Positions 15,683-25,523 of a DNA stretch of 64,000 nt are shown here, in pieces. The notes under the pieces are model-generated. The model made no database searches, was not told the origin of the DNA, and was given only the letters and a program-made list of their open reading frames with translations. The position numbers and the translations under genes were made by a program. Source of the stretch: an uncultured Clostridium sp. Its GTDB lineage: Bacteria > Bacillota > Clostridia > Clostridiales > Clostridiaceae. The DNA is taken from contig URGW01000004.1 in the NCBI GenBank assembly GCA_900547475.1, positions 62,001 through 126,000 on the forward strand. The letters run 5' to 3'. The first letter of the stretch is position 1. The number at the start of each line of letters is the position of its first letter.

Positions 15683-17242
15683 ATGAAAGATAAGTTTATT
15701 AAATCAGCCAGTGTTTTTTCAAAAGCAATTATTCAGCCAGTAATGTTTATGGCAGTGACTGGGATAATTTTATCAGTTTGTGCAATTTTGAAATTAGATA
15801 TAATGCCAGACTTCACAAAAAAGATTGGAGATTTTATCTTTAATATTTTATCTGGAGGGATGATTGGTCAACTAAGCGCTATATTTTGTGTAGGAATTGC
15901 TACTGCTTTAGCAAAACCAAAATATAAAACAGATGCTGCAATTTTAGGAATTATTACGTTTTTAATCTTTTTATACGCCAATAATTCTTGGTTAACAATT
16001 ACAGATCGCTTGGCTGTTGCTGGTGAACAAGGACTTTATGGTACTGGACAAGGAATGGTATTTGGTGTTCAAGTAACTGATATGGGAGTTTTCCTAGGCA
16101 TTTCTTTAGGTGTATTCGTCGGCTGGATGGTCAATAAATTCGGTGATATTAAACTACATAGGTACTTGTCTCCATACTCTGGTACAAAGTCTGTTTATAT
16201 ACTTATTGTATTTGCAACAATTCTATTTGCAATAGGACTTACTTATGTTTGGCCAATAGTTAATTCAGTTGTTGAAGCAGTTGTAAAAGCAACTACAACA
16301 GCAGGATCAGTAGGATTTTTCTTCTATGGCTTCTTAAATCGTTTACTTTTACCTTTAGGCTTACACCATTTCTTATGGATGCCAATTTTTTATACTCCAC
16401 TTGGTGGTACTGCAGAAATTGCAGGTCAAGTATATAATGGTGCATTCAATATTTGGTTAGCAGAGTTAGGAAATGTAAGTCAAATCACAACGATGCATCC
16501 ATCTATAGGTTATTTATCAAACTTTGGTTCAATTTCTTTACCAATAGGTATTGCTTTTGCACTTTGGAAAACAGCACGTCCAGAAAACAGGAAAAAAGTT
16601 GCTTCGATTTTAATTCCTACTGTAGTTACAGCTTTCTTGGCTGGTGTTACTGAACCACTAGAATTTTTATTCTTGTTCTTATCACCACTTTTATGGCTTG
16701 CACATGCTGTAGTATATGGATTTAGTTTATTTATTACAAATCTAGTAGGTATTAATATACAGTTTGATACAGGAATAAATATGTTTATTAATAGTTTTGC
16801 ATTTCCAGCACGTTTAGGACATCAATATTGGATTCCAGTAATCTTTGTTGTAACAGCTGCTTTAGAATATTTTGTATTTAAAAAATTAATCATAAAATTA
16901 AATATTCCAACATTAGGCCGTGAAAAAGATGAAGATGCAAGTGATCCAGTCGTTGATTCTATTGTAAGTGATTCTGATTCAGAGTTTGAGCCACAAATTC
17001 AAAATATCGTTGCTGGCTTAGGTGGTGCTGACAATATTGAAAATATAATTAATTGCTATACAAGATTACGTGTTGATGTAAAAGATGAAAGTAAAGTTAA
17101 CATTAAAATATTAAAAGAAAAAGTAAAAGCCTCTGGAATCGTTGATAAAGGTAAGCACATACAAATAATTATTGGTATTGGTGTGGAACAAGAACGTGAA
17201 AAAGTTGAAGCTTATATAGAATATCTTAAGAAAAATAAATAA
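15683..17242 (+). CDS. PTS EIICB permease, glucose/maltose superfamily
   Basis: A 519-residue sugar transporter. The EIIC membrane domain spans about residues 10-405 with ten or so helices and the conserved GVTEPLEFLF loop. A linker of Asp/Ser residues is followed by the EIIB domain, with phosphocysteine Cys458 in IINCYTRLR. There is no EIIA domain, so it must borrow EIIA-Glc from elsewhere, as other alpha-glucoside permeases (MalX, GlvC) do. Placed 71 nt after the deacetylase and 40 nt before the GH4 gene. The predicted substrate is an alpha-linked disaccharide. Confidence 0.9.
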   Translation: MKDKFIKSASVFSKAIIQPVMFMAVTGIILSVCAILKLDIMPDFTKKIGDFIFNILSGGMIGQLSAIFCVGIATALAKPKYKTDAAILGIITFLIFLYANNSWLTITDRLAVAGEQGLYGTGQGMVFGVQVTDMGVFLGISLGVFVGWMVNKFGDIKLHRYLSPYSGTKSVYILIVFATILFAIGLTYVWPIVNSVVEAVVKATTTAGSVGFFFYGFLNRLLLPLGLHHFLWMPIFYTPLGGTAEIAGQVYNGAFNIWLAELGNVSQITTMHPSIGYLSNFGSISLPIGIAFALWKTARPENRKKVASILIPTVVTAFLAGVTEPLEFLFLFLSPLLWLAHAVVYGFSLFITNLVGINIQFDTGINMFINSFAFPARLGHQYWIPVIFVVTAALEYFVFKKLIIKLNIPTLGREKDEDASDPVVDSIVSDSDSEFEPQIQNIVAGLGGADNIENIINCYTRLRVDVKDESKVNIKILKEKVKASGIVDKGKHIQIIIGIGVEQEREKVEAYIEYLKKNK

Positions 17243-17282
17243 AGCAAAATATGATTTTTAATAAATTGGAGGAAAAGATAAA

Positions 17283-18608
17283 ATGGGTAATAAATTTGTA
17301 ATGGTTGGTGGTGGTTCTACTCAATCACCTGGTATTTTAGAAGTTTTAAGAAAGCGTGCAGAAGAGTTAAACTTAACTGATTTAGTTTTATATGATATTG
17401 ATGAGGAAAGAGTTTATCTGCTTGGACAATATACAAAAATGTATTATAAAGAATTAGGCTCTAAAGTAAATGTTACTTATACAACTAATATTGATGAAGC
17501 TTTAAAAGATGCTGACTTCTTATTTATGCAAATTCGTCCAGGTTTGAATAAACAAAGAGCTATTGATGAAAAAATTTGTTTAAATAATGGTGTTGTTGGT
17601 CAAGAAACTTGTGGATTAGGTGGATTCTCATTTGCTATGAGGGTAATACCAGCTGTTCTAGAAATCATAAAAAAGGTAAAAGAAATTTGCCCTAAGGCTT
17701 GGATTTTAAACTATACAAATCCAGAGGCTATTTTATCAGAAGCAATTTATAGAGAGTTCCCAGAAGCTAATGTTTTATGTATTTGTGATATGCCGATTTC
17801 AATTGAAGGAGCTATTGCAAAGTACTTTAATAAGGAGCACAACGATTTAACATTTAAATACTTTGGGCTAAATCATTTTGGTTGGTGGAGCAATGTCTAT
17901 GATGAAAAAGGAGTTGATTTATTGCCACAATTACGTGAAGATGTTCTTTCTGGCAAAATTGATACACTTTTAATGTCAAATGATGAAACTGTTGGAGATC
18001 AGTATTGGGTTGATACTTATAAACAAATGATTAGTTTATTTAAGCGTTTTCCAGAGTATTTCCCTAATTGTTACTTACAATATTATTTAACTCCAGATGA
18101 AATGGTAGCTCATGATGATCCTTCATTTACTCGTGGAGATTATGTAATGCAAGGTAGGGAAAAACGTATTTATGATGAATGTCGTAGAGTGATTGCAGAA
18201 GGCTCTGCTAAAGATTCTTCATTACATGCAGGGGTTCATGGTAATTATATTGTGGATATTGCTCATGCGATTATTCATAATACTAGAGAGAGATTTATAG
18301 TTAATAAAAAGAATCATGGGGCAATATCTAATTTTGATTCAGAAGCAGTTGTTGAAACTCCAGCTTATATTGGTTCAATGGGAGCTGAAACTATCAATAT
18401 TGGTGAAATACCAGCTTTCCAAAAGGGCTTAATGGAAATGCAAAAAGCATATGAAAAATTGACAGTTGATGCAGCATTATCTGGCTCTTACCAAAAAGCT
18501 TTAGAAGCTGTGATGCTTAATAAAACAATTCCTAATTATACTGTTGGTAAAAAGGTATTAGATGAATTATATGAAGCTAATAAGGGATTATGGCCTGAAT
18601 TAAAATAA
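17283..18608 (+). CDS. GH4 6-phospho-alpha-glucosidase
   Basis: A 441-residue NAD- and metal-dependent glycosidase that uses a redox/elimination mechanism. It shows the nucleotide-binding MVGGGSTQSPG near the N-terminus, NYTNPEAI (about 143-150), the metal cysteine in CDMP (Cys168) and the metal histidine in GLNHFGW (His198). CDMP at this site marks the alpha-specific branch; beta-specific members usually have CNVP or CNIP. It should cleave the 6-phosphorylated disaccharide delivered by the PTS upstream. The last ~38 bp of the gene recur, out of context, at 30135-30174 and 31280-31312. Confidence 0.93.
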   Translation: MGNKFVMVGGGSTQSPGILEVLRKRAEELNLTDLVLYDIDEERVYLLGQYTKMYYKELGSKVNVTYTTNIDEALKDADFLFMQIRPGLNKQRAIDEKICLNNGVVGQETCGLGGFSFAMRVIPAVLEIIKKVKEICPKAWILNYTNPEAILSEAIYREFPEANVLCICDMPISIEGAIAKYFNKEHNDLTFKYFGLNHFGWWSNVYDEKGVDLLPQLREDVLSGKIDTLLMSNDETVGDQYWVDTYKQMISLFKRFPEYFPNCYLQYYLTPDEMVAHDDPSFTRGDYVMQGREKRIYDECRRVIAEGSAKDSSLHAGVHGNYIVDIAHAIIHNTRERFIVNKKNHGAISNFDSEAVVETPAYIGSMGAETINIGEIPAFQKGLMEMQKAYEKLTVDAALSGSYQKALEAVMLNKTIPNYTVGKKVLDELYEANKGLWPELK

Positions 18609-18712
18609 TCTATTACTTAAATAGTATTTCACAGTTTATGTGATATTTAAAAATAATGTTTTAAGAGAAACATATACTTAAAAGAATATAATTTTATTTC
18701 AAAAAATATAGC

Positions 18713-18744
18713 CAAACTTTATGATTGTACATAAAGTTTGGCTT
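18713..18744. terminator. bidirectional terminator between convergent genes
   Basis: GCCAAACTTTAT and ATAAAGTTTGGC form a perfect 12-bp stem with an 8-nt loop, with T-rich tails on both strands. It serves the GH4 operon (plus) and the surface protein (minus). The remaining ~100 bp up to 18845 contain no feature I can identify. Confidence 0.85.
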
Positions 18745-18845
18745 TAAAAATAAATTTATTATTTAAGATACTATCAAAAGCTTGTCACTGAAAATTTACT
18801 GGACCAGCCGTATCTTTGATGTAATGGAGAATTTAATAATATATT

Positions 18846-21800
18846 CTACTTTTTCTTACCACCATATATGAATGCTCCACCTATAGTCATAACCATTCCC
18901 ATTAATGCACCTATTACAGAATAACCTCCTCCAGTTTGAGGTAGCTTATCACTAAGATTATTATTTCCTGTTGTCCCTTCAGGTATAACTACCTGTGGTT
19001 TTTCATTTGGTGTACCTGGTGTTTCACCTGGTACTTCAGGTTTTTCCTCTGGTACCTCTGGTTTTTCTTCCGGTACTTCTGGCTTCTCTTCTGGTACTTC
19101 AGGTTTTTCTTCTGGCACTTGCGGCTTTTCTTCCGGTACCTCTGGTTTTTCTTCTGGTACCTCTGGCTTTTCTTCTGACTTAGCCTTAACTGTAACTTTT
19201 CTTATTACAGTAGTAGTATTTCCATCTAAATCTGTTACTGAATATTTAAGTTCATATACACCTGCAACATTAACATTTACTTCTCCTGTAACTACAATCT
19301 TACTTGTTATATTCTTATCTTCAGTATCTGTTGCTGTTACTCCTGCATACTTATCAAATTCACTTCCAAATTCTATTGTTGTATCTTCTGCCCCTGATAT
19401 TACTGGTTTATCATTACTTACTACTTTTACAGTAATTGTTTTTCTAACTGTTGCACCACCATTATCAGTTACTTCATATACAACTCTATATTCACCTATT
19501 TTATTTACATCAACTGTATCTTCTATAACTAATATCTTATTAGTTATATCTCCATCTTCTTTATCATTAGCTGTTACATCAAGCTTAGAATCAAATTTTT
19601 GACCAACCTTTACTTCCTTATCATAAGCAATTATTTCTGGTACCGAATTTATAATCTCAGGCTTTTCTTCTGGTTTTTCTTCTGGTACCTCTGGCTTTTC
19701 TTCTGGTTTAGCCTTAACTGTAACTTTTCTTATTACAGTAGTAGTATTTCCATCTAAATCTGTTACTGAATATTTAAGTTCATATACACCTGCAACATTA
19801 ACATTTACTTCTCCTGTAACTACAATCTTACTTGTTATATTCTTATCTTCAGTATCTGTTGCTGTTACTCCTGCATACTTATCAAATTCACTTCCAAATT
19901 CTATTGTTGTATCTTCTGCCCCTGATATTACTGGTTTATCATTACTTACTACTTTTACAGTAATTGTTTTTCTAACTGTTGCACCACCATTATCAGTTAC
20001 TTCATATACAACTCTATATTCACCTATTTTATTTACATCAACTGTATCTTCTATAACTAATATCTTATTAGTTATATCTCCATCTTCTTTATCATTAGCT
20101 GTTACATCAAGCTTAGAATCAAATTTTTGACCAACCTTTACTTCCTTATCATAAGCAATTATTTCTGGTGCTGAATTTTTTATAATGTTATTTTCTTCAC
20201 TAACATCTGTATCTACACTGCTATTATATCCATCAGCCTTAGCTATAACTCTAAATGAATATTTTCCACCTTCATTTAGGAATTCAGATAAATCATAGCA
20301 ATTATTTGTTGTTTCCCTTTTAGCAATTACAACATTATCTCTTAATATAATAACTTCATAGCTTGTTGCATTATTAACGATATCCCATCTTGCAACTTTA
20401 CCATCCCATTTTAATCCCTCTACCTTATCAAGTGTTGGTTTTGCCATTTCTTTTACATTTACAGTTGCTATACCACTCTTTGTTGGATCTATATTAGAAG
20501 TAGCTTTTACTGTTAATATATTACTAGTTTCATTAGCTCCAACAGTAAGTTCACCATTACTATTTATAGTAGTGTCAATACTGTTGTTTCCTTCAACTGT
20601 CCAAGTAACAGTTTGAGATGCATCTTCAGCTCCATTTACAACTACAGTTGATTTAAATTGATGTGATTTTCCTTGTTCTATTTCAATTGTATCAGGTGAT
20701 ACTTTTACTTCTTGAACAACAATTGTTTCTGGTAATACAACAACACTAACTTCATATGTTTTTGTAGTGACACCATCCTCTGCTGTAACCTTATAAGGAA
20801 CAGATCCCTTTGAGAAGTCAAAAGCTGCACCATTCCAACGATCTGACTCTAATGTTGAACCTTTATAATAAGTTGGGGTAGGTTTTAAGTTAGTAATATC
20901 AGTTCCATAAGGAACAGTAAATACAATAGTATTATTTATATTATCTATTATCCCTTCAATATCAGTAGTTAAGGCACTATTATTAACTTTTTCTAAAGTT
21001 AATGCTTCTAATAATGGCTCATTAGATATATTTTCTACACTAAAAGTAAATGTAACATCTGTTGAATCACCATTATCTCTTGTTATTGTATATGTTATTA
21101 CGTATGTTCCAAGACTTGTTGGTCTACCTTGGAATATAAATAAATTATTCCTAGTCTTATCAGGTACAGAAGTTGCCTTTATTCCATCTGGTAATGAACC
21201 TGATTTTATAGTAGTTGTAACATCATAATTTGCATATAATAATGGCTCAGACCATAAATACTCATCTCTACCTACAACAGCTCTAAAAGTTTTATCTTGC
21301 ATTGCAATTTTTGTATTTATACTAATCTTACATATCTCTGTAAAAATTGCTCCTGATTGCCCTGGTAAGAATGAATCATAATATAAATATAATGTCTTAC
21401 CATCGTTATCTTTAACTGTTAATTGTTTATTTAAATCAACAGTCTCTACATTAGATCCATTAGCATTGGCTTGAGCAACATATAAGTTATATTTTGAGAA
21501 TTCCTTTGCTCCAAATATCTCTGATTTACTTCCATCATTATATGTTATTTGGAATCTAGCTCCAGATAAATCTAATAACTGACTTTCTGCATACATAGTC
21601 TTATCTGGTTGCTTAAGGGTAGTAATATAACTAATTTTCTTTCCTACAACATTAATATTAATATCAATATCCTTATTAACATATGTTAATTTTACAGATT
21701 TATCTGTACTTTGAAGCGGATTTGATAAGTTGCTTGTAAATCCTGAATATATATAAGTATAATACTGCTGTCCATCAAGCTTTGCTTTTAAAACAACACC

Positions 21801-24365
21801 TTCACTACTATACATTTCATTTTCAAAATATGTTACCTTACCTTGATTTACAACTTGTAAATCCTCAACAGTTGTTGGCTTTTTAACATTATAAGTAACA
21901 GTAAAGTTGTTTCCTTTATAAGTACCATTAATAACCTTTGAGTTTCCCTCTGTTGTTGAATCAAATTCTGATATATTTAACATATATTTTTCTAATGGAA
22001 TTTCAGTTCCATTAATATTTATTTTTGCATTTACTAAAGATAAATCTTCTCCTATGAAATAAGTATCTTTTGATAACTTTGCAGTAACATTATTACTTTC
22101 ATTTGAACTTAAAAATACAGGAGTTTTATCACCATCTAATGCCATCTTCCAAACAGCACCAAAGTCCCAATTAATGAAGTTATTCTTATCTTGTAATTGA
22201 GTTAATGTTCTCTTATATTCAGTCTTTGCAGGCTCATTACCTATAGAATCAATATCATCTAATCCATAAGAATCTGATATATAAGGAGTAGATCCAGCTG
22301 CTCCTATAAGTTGTCCTATTTGTCCTGAAGTATTATTAACATCTTTATAAGTTAATGATGCCATAGAATAAGAATTCTTTAAGCTAGCACCAACTCCAAA
22401 ACTTTGATAATAACCTATTATTCCTCCCATTTTTAAGTTATAAGTACCTAAATTCTTTTGAGATACTGTAATCTTTCCTTTAGAGTAAGAATTATTAACA
22501 CGTCCTGAATTATGTGCAACAATACCTCCTATAATTGCATCATTAGTAGTCATTGATACTGTAGCATTTCCATAAAATGCTGTTCTTTCTATCACACCAG
22601 ATGGATCATTTTTACCTACTACTCCACCAAACACAGGTGCAAAGATTGGATTCGGTGTATATAATGAAACATTAAAGTTACCATATACTTCAACATCAGA
22701 AATAATACCTCTATTATATTCTGAAACTGTTCCAGCATATCCTGAATACTCACCGTTAAAATTAGCATTTATTTTAAGATTGCTAATTGTTCCATAGTTA
22801 TTTCTAACTAATGCCTTATCTAAACCACTAATAGTATATCCATTTCCTTGAAGTACTCCATAAAAATTATCTGCACTGAAGTATTCTCCTTTATTTATGT
22901 CTATATCATTTCCAAGTTTAAAATAAGCATCTTGATATTTATTTAAAGCATTTAATTCTTGTACGTTTTTTATTATGTAAGGATTACTACTTGTCCCATC
23001 ACCTTCTGCAGGTTTAAATATGTCTGAAGCCTTTGTTACTCCAAAGAATTTAACATCATTTCCTGCATCACTAGGAACAGTAAATTTTCCATCCTTTGTT
23101 TTTATAACTATTGCACTTGTTGGTTCTAAAGTAACTGATTTTCCACTTTCCCCACCGTAAATAGGATAGTCAGTAACCTTTTCTTCAATTATAGGATCTC
23201 CATAGAAACTATATTCTCCACTTTTTTCTTGTGAAAAAGCAGCTACATAGAAACTTCCAAGTAAATCCTTAAAAGTTCTTCCATTTAAATTAGTAAACTT
23301 AGAAGCTAACTCATTTATAAATTCTTCAGCAGTTTTTCCAGCTGCATCTATTTTATAAATTTGTTTAAAAAACTCCATTGGACTTGTACTTTTAATTGCT
23401 TGACTAGCAAGATATCTTACAAACAAATATTGCATAGAATAATCCTGAACAGTACTATCTCTATATGAATCATATATTAACGATGTTCCATTTCTAACAA
23501 TTACACTATTATTTATTTTAGATAACCACTCATTACTATCATAATAGCCCCAAAGATAATCCATAACAGCTACAGACATCCCTTCGTTGAACCAAAGTAA
23601 ATTAGTTGATTGAGCAGCATTTCCCTTACAAGCTAAAATATTAAATAAAGCATGTTGTCCTTCATGTACTAATAATCCATTTGTATTATCAAATCCACCT
23701 TCATAAAAACTATTTGGATCTGATTTAGTATTAATATGTATTCCTGTTATATCTTTTTCATTATTATAAAATCCTGCCTTACCATCAGCTACTTCTAAAA
23801 AAATTGATAATTTTCCTGATCCATCTAAATAAGGTATATTATTATCTGCTAACTCATTTAACATCTCATAAGGACGTCCTTCATATACTCTTATCATTTC
23901 TTTAGCTGCTAACTCTGTCTTGCCCTGAACTTTATCATAAGAAGACTTTAAGTTGTTTTCCATCCAAATATAAGATTTATCACCTATACCTATTACAGTA
24001 TAAGTTTTATTTCCTATAGTCTTTTGGTCTCCAATATTATATGTTTTACTTTTTATTTCTTGAAGCGTTTTAGCTTCTTCCGCCTCAGAGCTTTCTACTT
24101 CTAGTTGACTAGTAATTAAATTTTCATTTAATTGTTCTGATTCTGAGTTGGATTTTTGTGAATCTGAATTATATTTAACATTAGATTCATCAAATATAAT
24201 TTTCCCAGTTGATTGGCTGTCACTTGAGCTTGTATTAACTATAACAACATATTCTGAATTTAATACATCTGTTTTTCCACCTTCAGTAACAGCAGCACTA
24301 ACATTATAAGTAAAATTTGAAAAAATAATCATAAATGTTAGAGCAATAGCTATAACCTTTTTCAT
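18846..24365 (-). CDS. giant LPQTG surface protein with gluzincin-type metallopeptidase motif
   Basis: 1839 residues, secreted and wall-anchored. Order: signal peptide (1-25, ending NVSAA); Ser/Gln/Glu-rich spacer to ~105; a protease-like domain with zinc motif HEGQH (234-238) and downstream FNEGMS (Glu261), typical of peptidase MA-like gluzincins; GLUG-type repeats (about 520-670); several Ig-like/cadherin-like modules; a Big_2 domain (about 1222-1308); two identical DUF5011-like blocks (1400-1559 and 1576-1735); a Pro-Glu-Lys stalk of PEVPEEK repeats (about 1730-1790); and LPQTG with membrane anchor (about 1805-1839). It probably binds and cleaves a host or diet glycoprotein. The substrate is unknown. 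Monocistronic, with a strong GGAGGAGG site. Confidence 0.9.
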   Translation of the reverse strand: MKKVIAIALTFMIIFSNFTYNVSAAVTEGGKTDVLNSEYVVIVNTSSSDSQSTGKIIFDESNVKYNSDSQKSNSESEQLNENLITSQLEVESSEAEEAKTLQEIKSKTYNIGDQKTIGNKTYTVIGIGDKSYIWMENNLKSSYDKVQGKTELAAKEMIRVYEGRPYEMLNELADNNIPYLDGSGKLSIFLEVADGKAGFYNNEKDITGIHINTKSDPNSFYEGGFDNTNGLLVHEGQHALFNILACKGNAAQSTNLLWFNEGMSVAVMDYLWGYYDSNEWLSKINNSVIVRNGTSLIYDSYRDSTVQDYSMQYLFVRYLASQAIKSTSPMEFFKQIYKIDAAGKTAEEFINELASKFTNLNGRTFKDLLGSFYVAAFSQEKSGEYSFYGDPIIEEKVTDYPIYGGESGKSVTLEPTSAIVIKTKDGKFTVPSDAGNDVKFFGVTKASDIFKPAEGDGTSSNPYIIKNVQELNALNKYQDAYFKLGNDIDINKGEYFSADNFYGVLQGNGYTISGLDKALVRNNYGTISNLKINANFNGEYSGYAGTVSEYNRGIISDVEVYGNFNVSLYTPNPIFAPVFGGVVGKNDPSGVIERTAFYGNATVSMTTNDAIIGGIVAHNSGRVNNSYSKGKITVSQKNLGTYNLKMGGIIGYYQSFGVGASLKNSYSMASLTYKDVNNTSGQIGQLIGAAGSTPYISDSYGLDDIDSIGNEPAKTEYKRTLTQLQDKNNFINWDFGAVWKMALDGDKTPVFLSSNESNNVTAKLSKDTYFIGEDLSLVNAKININGTEIPLEKYMLNISEFDSTTEGNSKVINGTYKGNNFTVTYNVKKPTTVEDLQVVNQGKVTYFENEMYSSEGVVLKAKLDGQQYYTYIYSGFTSNLSNPLQSTDKSVKLTYVNKDIDININVVGKKISYITTLKQPDKTMYAESQLLDLSGARFQITYNDGSKSEIFGAKEFSKYNLYVAQANANGSNVETVDLNKQLTVKDNDGKTLYLYYDSFLPGQSGAIFTEICKISINTKIAMQDKTFRAVVGRDEYLWSEPLLYANYDVTTTIKSGSLPDGIKATSVPDKTRNNLFIFQGRPTSLGTYVITYTITRDNGDSTDVTFTFSVENISNEPLLEALTLEKVNNSALTTDIEGIIDNINNTIVFTVPYGTDITNLKPTPTYYKGSTLESDRWNGAAFDFSKGSVPYKVTAEDGVTTKTYEVSVVVLPETIVVQEVKVSPDTIEIEQGKSHQFKSTVVVNGAEDASQTVTWTVEGNNSIDTTINSNGELTVGANETSNILTVKATSNIDPTKSGIATVNVKEMAKPTLDKVEGLKWDGKVARWDIVNNATSYEVIILRDNVVIAKRETTNNCYDLSEFLNEGGKYSFRVIAKADGYNSSVDTDVSEENNIIKNSAPEIIAYDKEVKVGQKFDSKLDVTANDKEDGDITNKILVIEDTVDVNKIGEYRVVYEVTDNGGATVRKTITVKVVSNDKPVISGAEDTTIEFGSEFDKYAGVTATDTEDKNITSKIVVTGEVNVNVAGVYELKYSVTDLDGNTTTVIRKVTVKAKPEEKPEVPEEKPEEKPEIINSVPEIIAYDKEVKVGQKFDSKLDVTANDKEDGDITNKILVIEDTVDVNKIGEYRVVYEVTDNGGATVRKTITVKVVSNDKPVISGAEDTTIEFGSEFDKYAGVTATDTEDKNITSKIVVTGEVNVNVAGVYELKYSVTDLDGNTTTVIRKVTVKAKSEEKPEVPEEKPEVPEEKPQVPEEKPEVPEEKPEVPEEKPEVPEEKPEVPGETPGTPNEKPQVVIPEGTTGNNNLSDKLPQTGGGYSVIGALMGMVMTIGGAFIYGGKKK
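19161..19640 (-). repeat. 480-bp direct repeat in the surface-protein gene, copy 2
   Basis: Matches 19689-20168 with an offset of 528 bp and no difference that I can find apart from the very ends. It encodes a 160-residue pair of DUF5011-like Ig modules. Such near-perfect identity at DNA level points to very recent duplication or gene conversion and predicts length variation among strains. Confidence 0.92.
19689..20168 (-). repeat. 480-bp direct repeat in the surface-protein gene, copy 1
   Basis: Partner of 19161-19640. The 48-bp spacer between the copies encodes a short PEEKPEEKPE linker, so the repeat unit is Ig pair plus stalk segment (176 residues). Confidence 0.92.
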
Positions 24366-24407
24366 GCGCCTCCTCCTTTTAATTTATTTTATTTGTGCTA
24401 AATTCAA

Positions 24408-24467
24408 GATATAATATTCATATATAGCATTAAACATGAATATTATCTGAATTTCTTATGAATATTA
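24408..24467 (-). promoter_or_regulatory. inverted/direct repeats upstream of the surface-protein gene
   Basis: ATAATATTCAT (24411-24421) faces ATGAATATTAT (24436-24446) as an 11-bp inverted repeat. A third ATGAATATTA follows at 24458-24467. They lie 45-100 bp upstream of the ATG and look like an operator for an unknown regulator, although a stable hairpin in the leader is also possible. Confidence 0.5.
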
Positions 24468-24533
24468 GTAGGTAAATTATAACACCAACTTATTTCTCTG
24501 TAAATTAAATTTTACAAATCTTTAATTAACTAA

Positions 24534-24562
24534 AAGATCCAAGCTTCAAAGCTTGGATCTTA
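24534..24562 (-). terminator. terminator of the first beta-glucoside operon
   Basis: AAGATCCAAGCTT and AAGCTTGGATCTT form a 12-13 bp stem, ~57 nt after the licT copy 1 stop. The T tract on the minus strand is short. Confidence 0.7.
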
Positions 24563-24618
24563 AAAATTTTCCCCTTAATAAAGAGGACTATTTACATATT
24601 TAAATAATATTTTATCTT

Positions 24619-25446
24619 TTAAGAAACTCTTATTATATGCATGGCTAAATATAATATTTCATCATCCCCAACTTCTATATTTAGAAGCTTCTCAACATAA
24701 CTTTTAATACTTCTAGCACAATTAACTTTTTCAGGATACTGACTTTCAACCTGTGCTAAAATAAAACTATTTTTACTATCAGCTACTTTTCCTTCTATTA
24801 CTCTTTGCAAGAAAAATTGTAAATGAGTTATGAATCTTGAATAATTCAATGACTCCTTATCTAATTTAACATCTAAATGATACTTAATTATATTTAAAAT
24901 ATCCTTCATCATTTTAATCATTAAAATTGTATTTTCCATTTCTGAATTTTCTGTCTGTGCATTTACAATATGAAATGCTATATTTCCGGCCTCTTCCTCT
25001 GGAAGCTTCACCCCTAAAACATCATTTATTTTATTTACTGCATAAATACCTACTTTAAATTCATTTGGATAGAACTTTTTAACTTCCCATAATAGTCTAT
25101 TTTGCAAACTTATATTTTTATTAAATCTTTCTATTGCAAATGATATATGATCAATAAGAGATATAAAGACATTATCATTTAATTTACAGTTTAATATATC
25201 TGATGCATATTTAACTATATCATTTGTAACATCAACATATTCACTACTTACATCTTCCATAGCTCTAAAATAATTTTTTTTAGCTTCATCATCTTTTAAT
25301 GTAAATATTTTTTCTATCTTGCTGGAATCAATAAATTCTCCAGCCTTTTTCATAAATCCAATACCTTTACCCATAACTATTATTTCATTATTATCATCGT
25401 TTTTTACAAAAACAAGGCTATTATTCATAACTTTTACTATTTCCAT
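24619..25446 (-). CDS. licT: BglG/LicT-family transcriptional antiterminator (copy 1)
   Basis: A 275-residue RNA-binding antiterminator. N-terminal CAT domain (residues 1-58, VMNNSLVFVKNDDNNEIIVMGKGIGF) binds the ribonucleic antiterminator hairpin. PRD1 (about 65-165, LIDHISFAIERF and FHIVNAQ) and PRD2 (about 172-275, FITHLQFF and LAMHIIRV) carry the histidines phosphorylated by the PTS. It is the last gene of the operon (PTS, GH1, licT), 77 nt behind the GH1 gene. Its likely target is the RNA element at 28942-29035 upstream of the same operon. Confidence 0.93.
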   Translation of the reverse strand: MEIVKVMNNSLVFVKNDDNNEIIVMGKGIGFMKKAGEFIDSSKIEKIFTLKDDEAKKNYFRAMEDVSSEYVDVTNDIVKYASDILNCKLNDNVFISLIDHISFAIERFNKNISLQNRLLWEVKKFYPNEFKVGIYAVNKINDVLGVKLPEEEAGNIAFHIVNAQTENSEMENTILMIKMMKDILNIIKYHLDVKLDKESLNYSRFITHLQFFLQRVIEGKVADSKNSFILAQVESQYPEKVNCARSIKSYVEKLLNIEVGDDEILYLAMHIIRVS

Positions 25447-25523
25447 ACTATCCTCATCCTTACCTTAGGCAATAAATAACTTATAGTATTATTAATCTTT
25501 AATATACCATTTATGTTAATATA

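Noticed and set aside
19000..19180. CRISPR-like short repeats
   Set aside because: The regular ~30-bp pattern is in frame and encodes PEVPEEK units with no unique spacers.
18995..19183. Val/Leu/Pro-repeat frame on the plus strand
   Set aside because: Reverse reading of the PEVPEEK stalk repeats of the surface protein.
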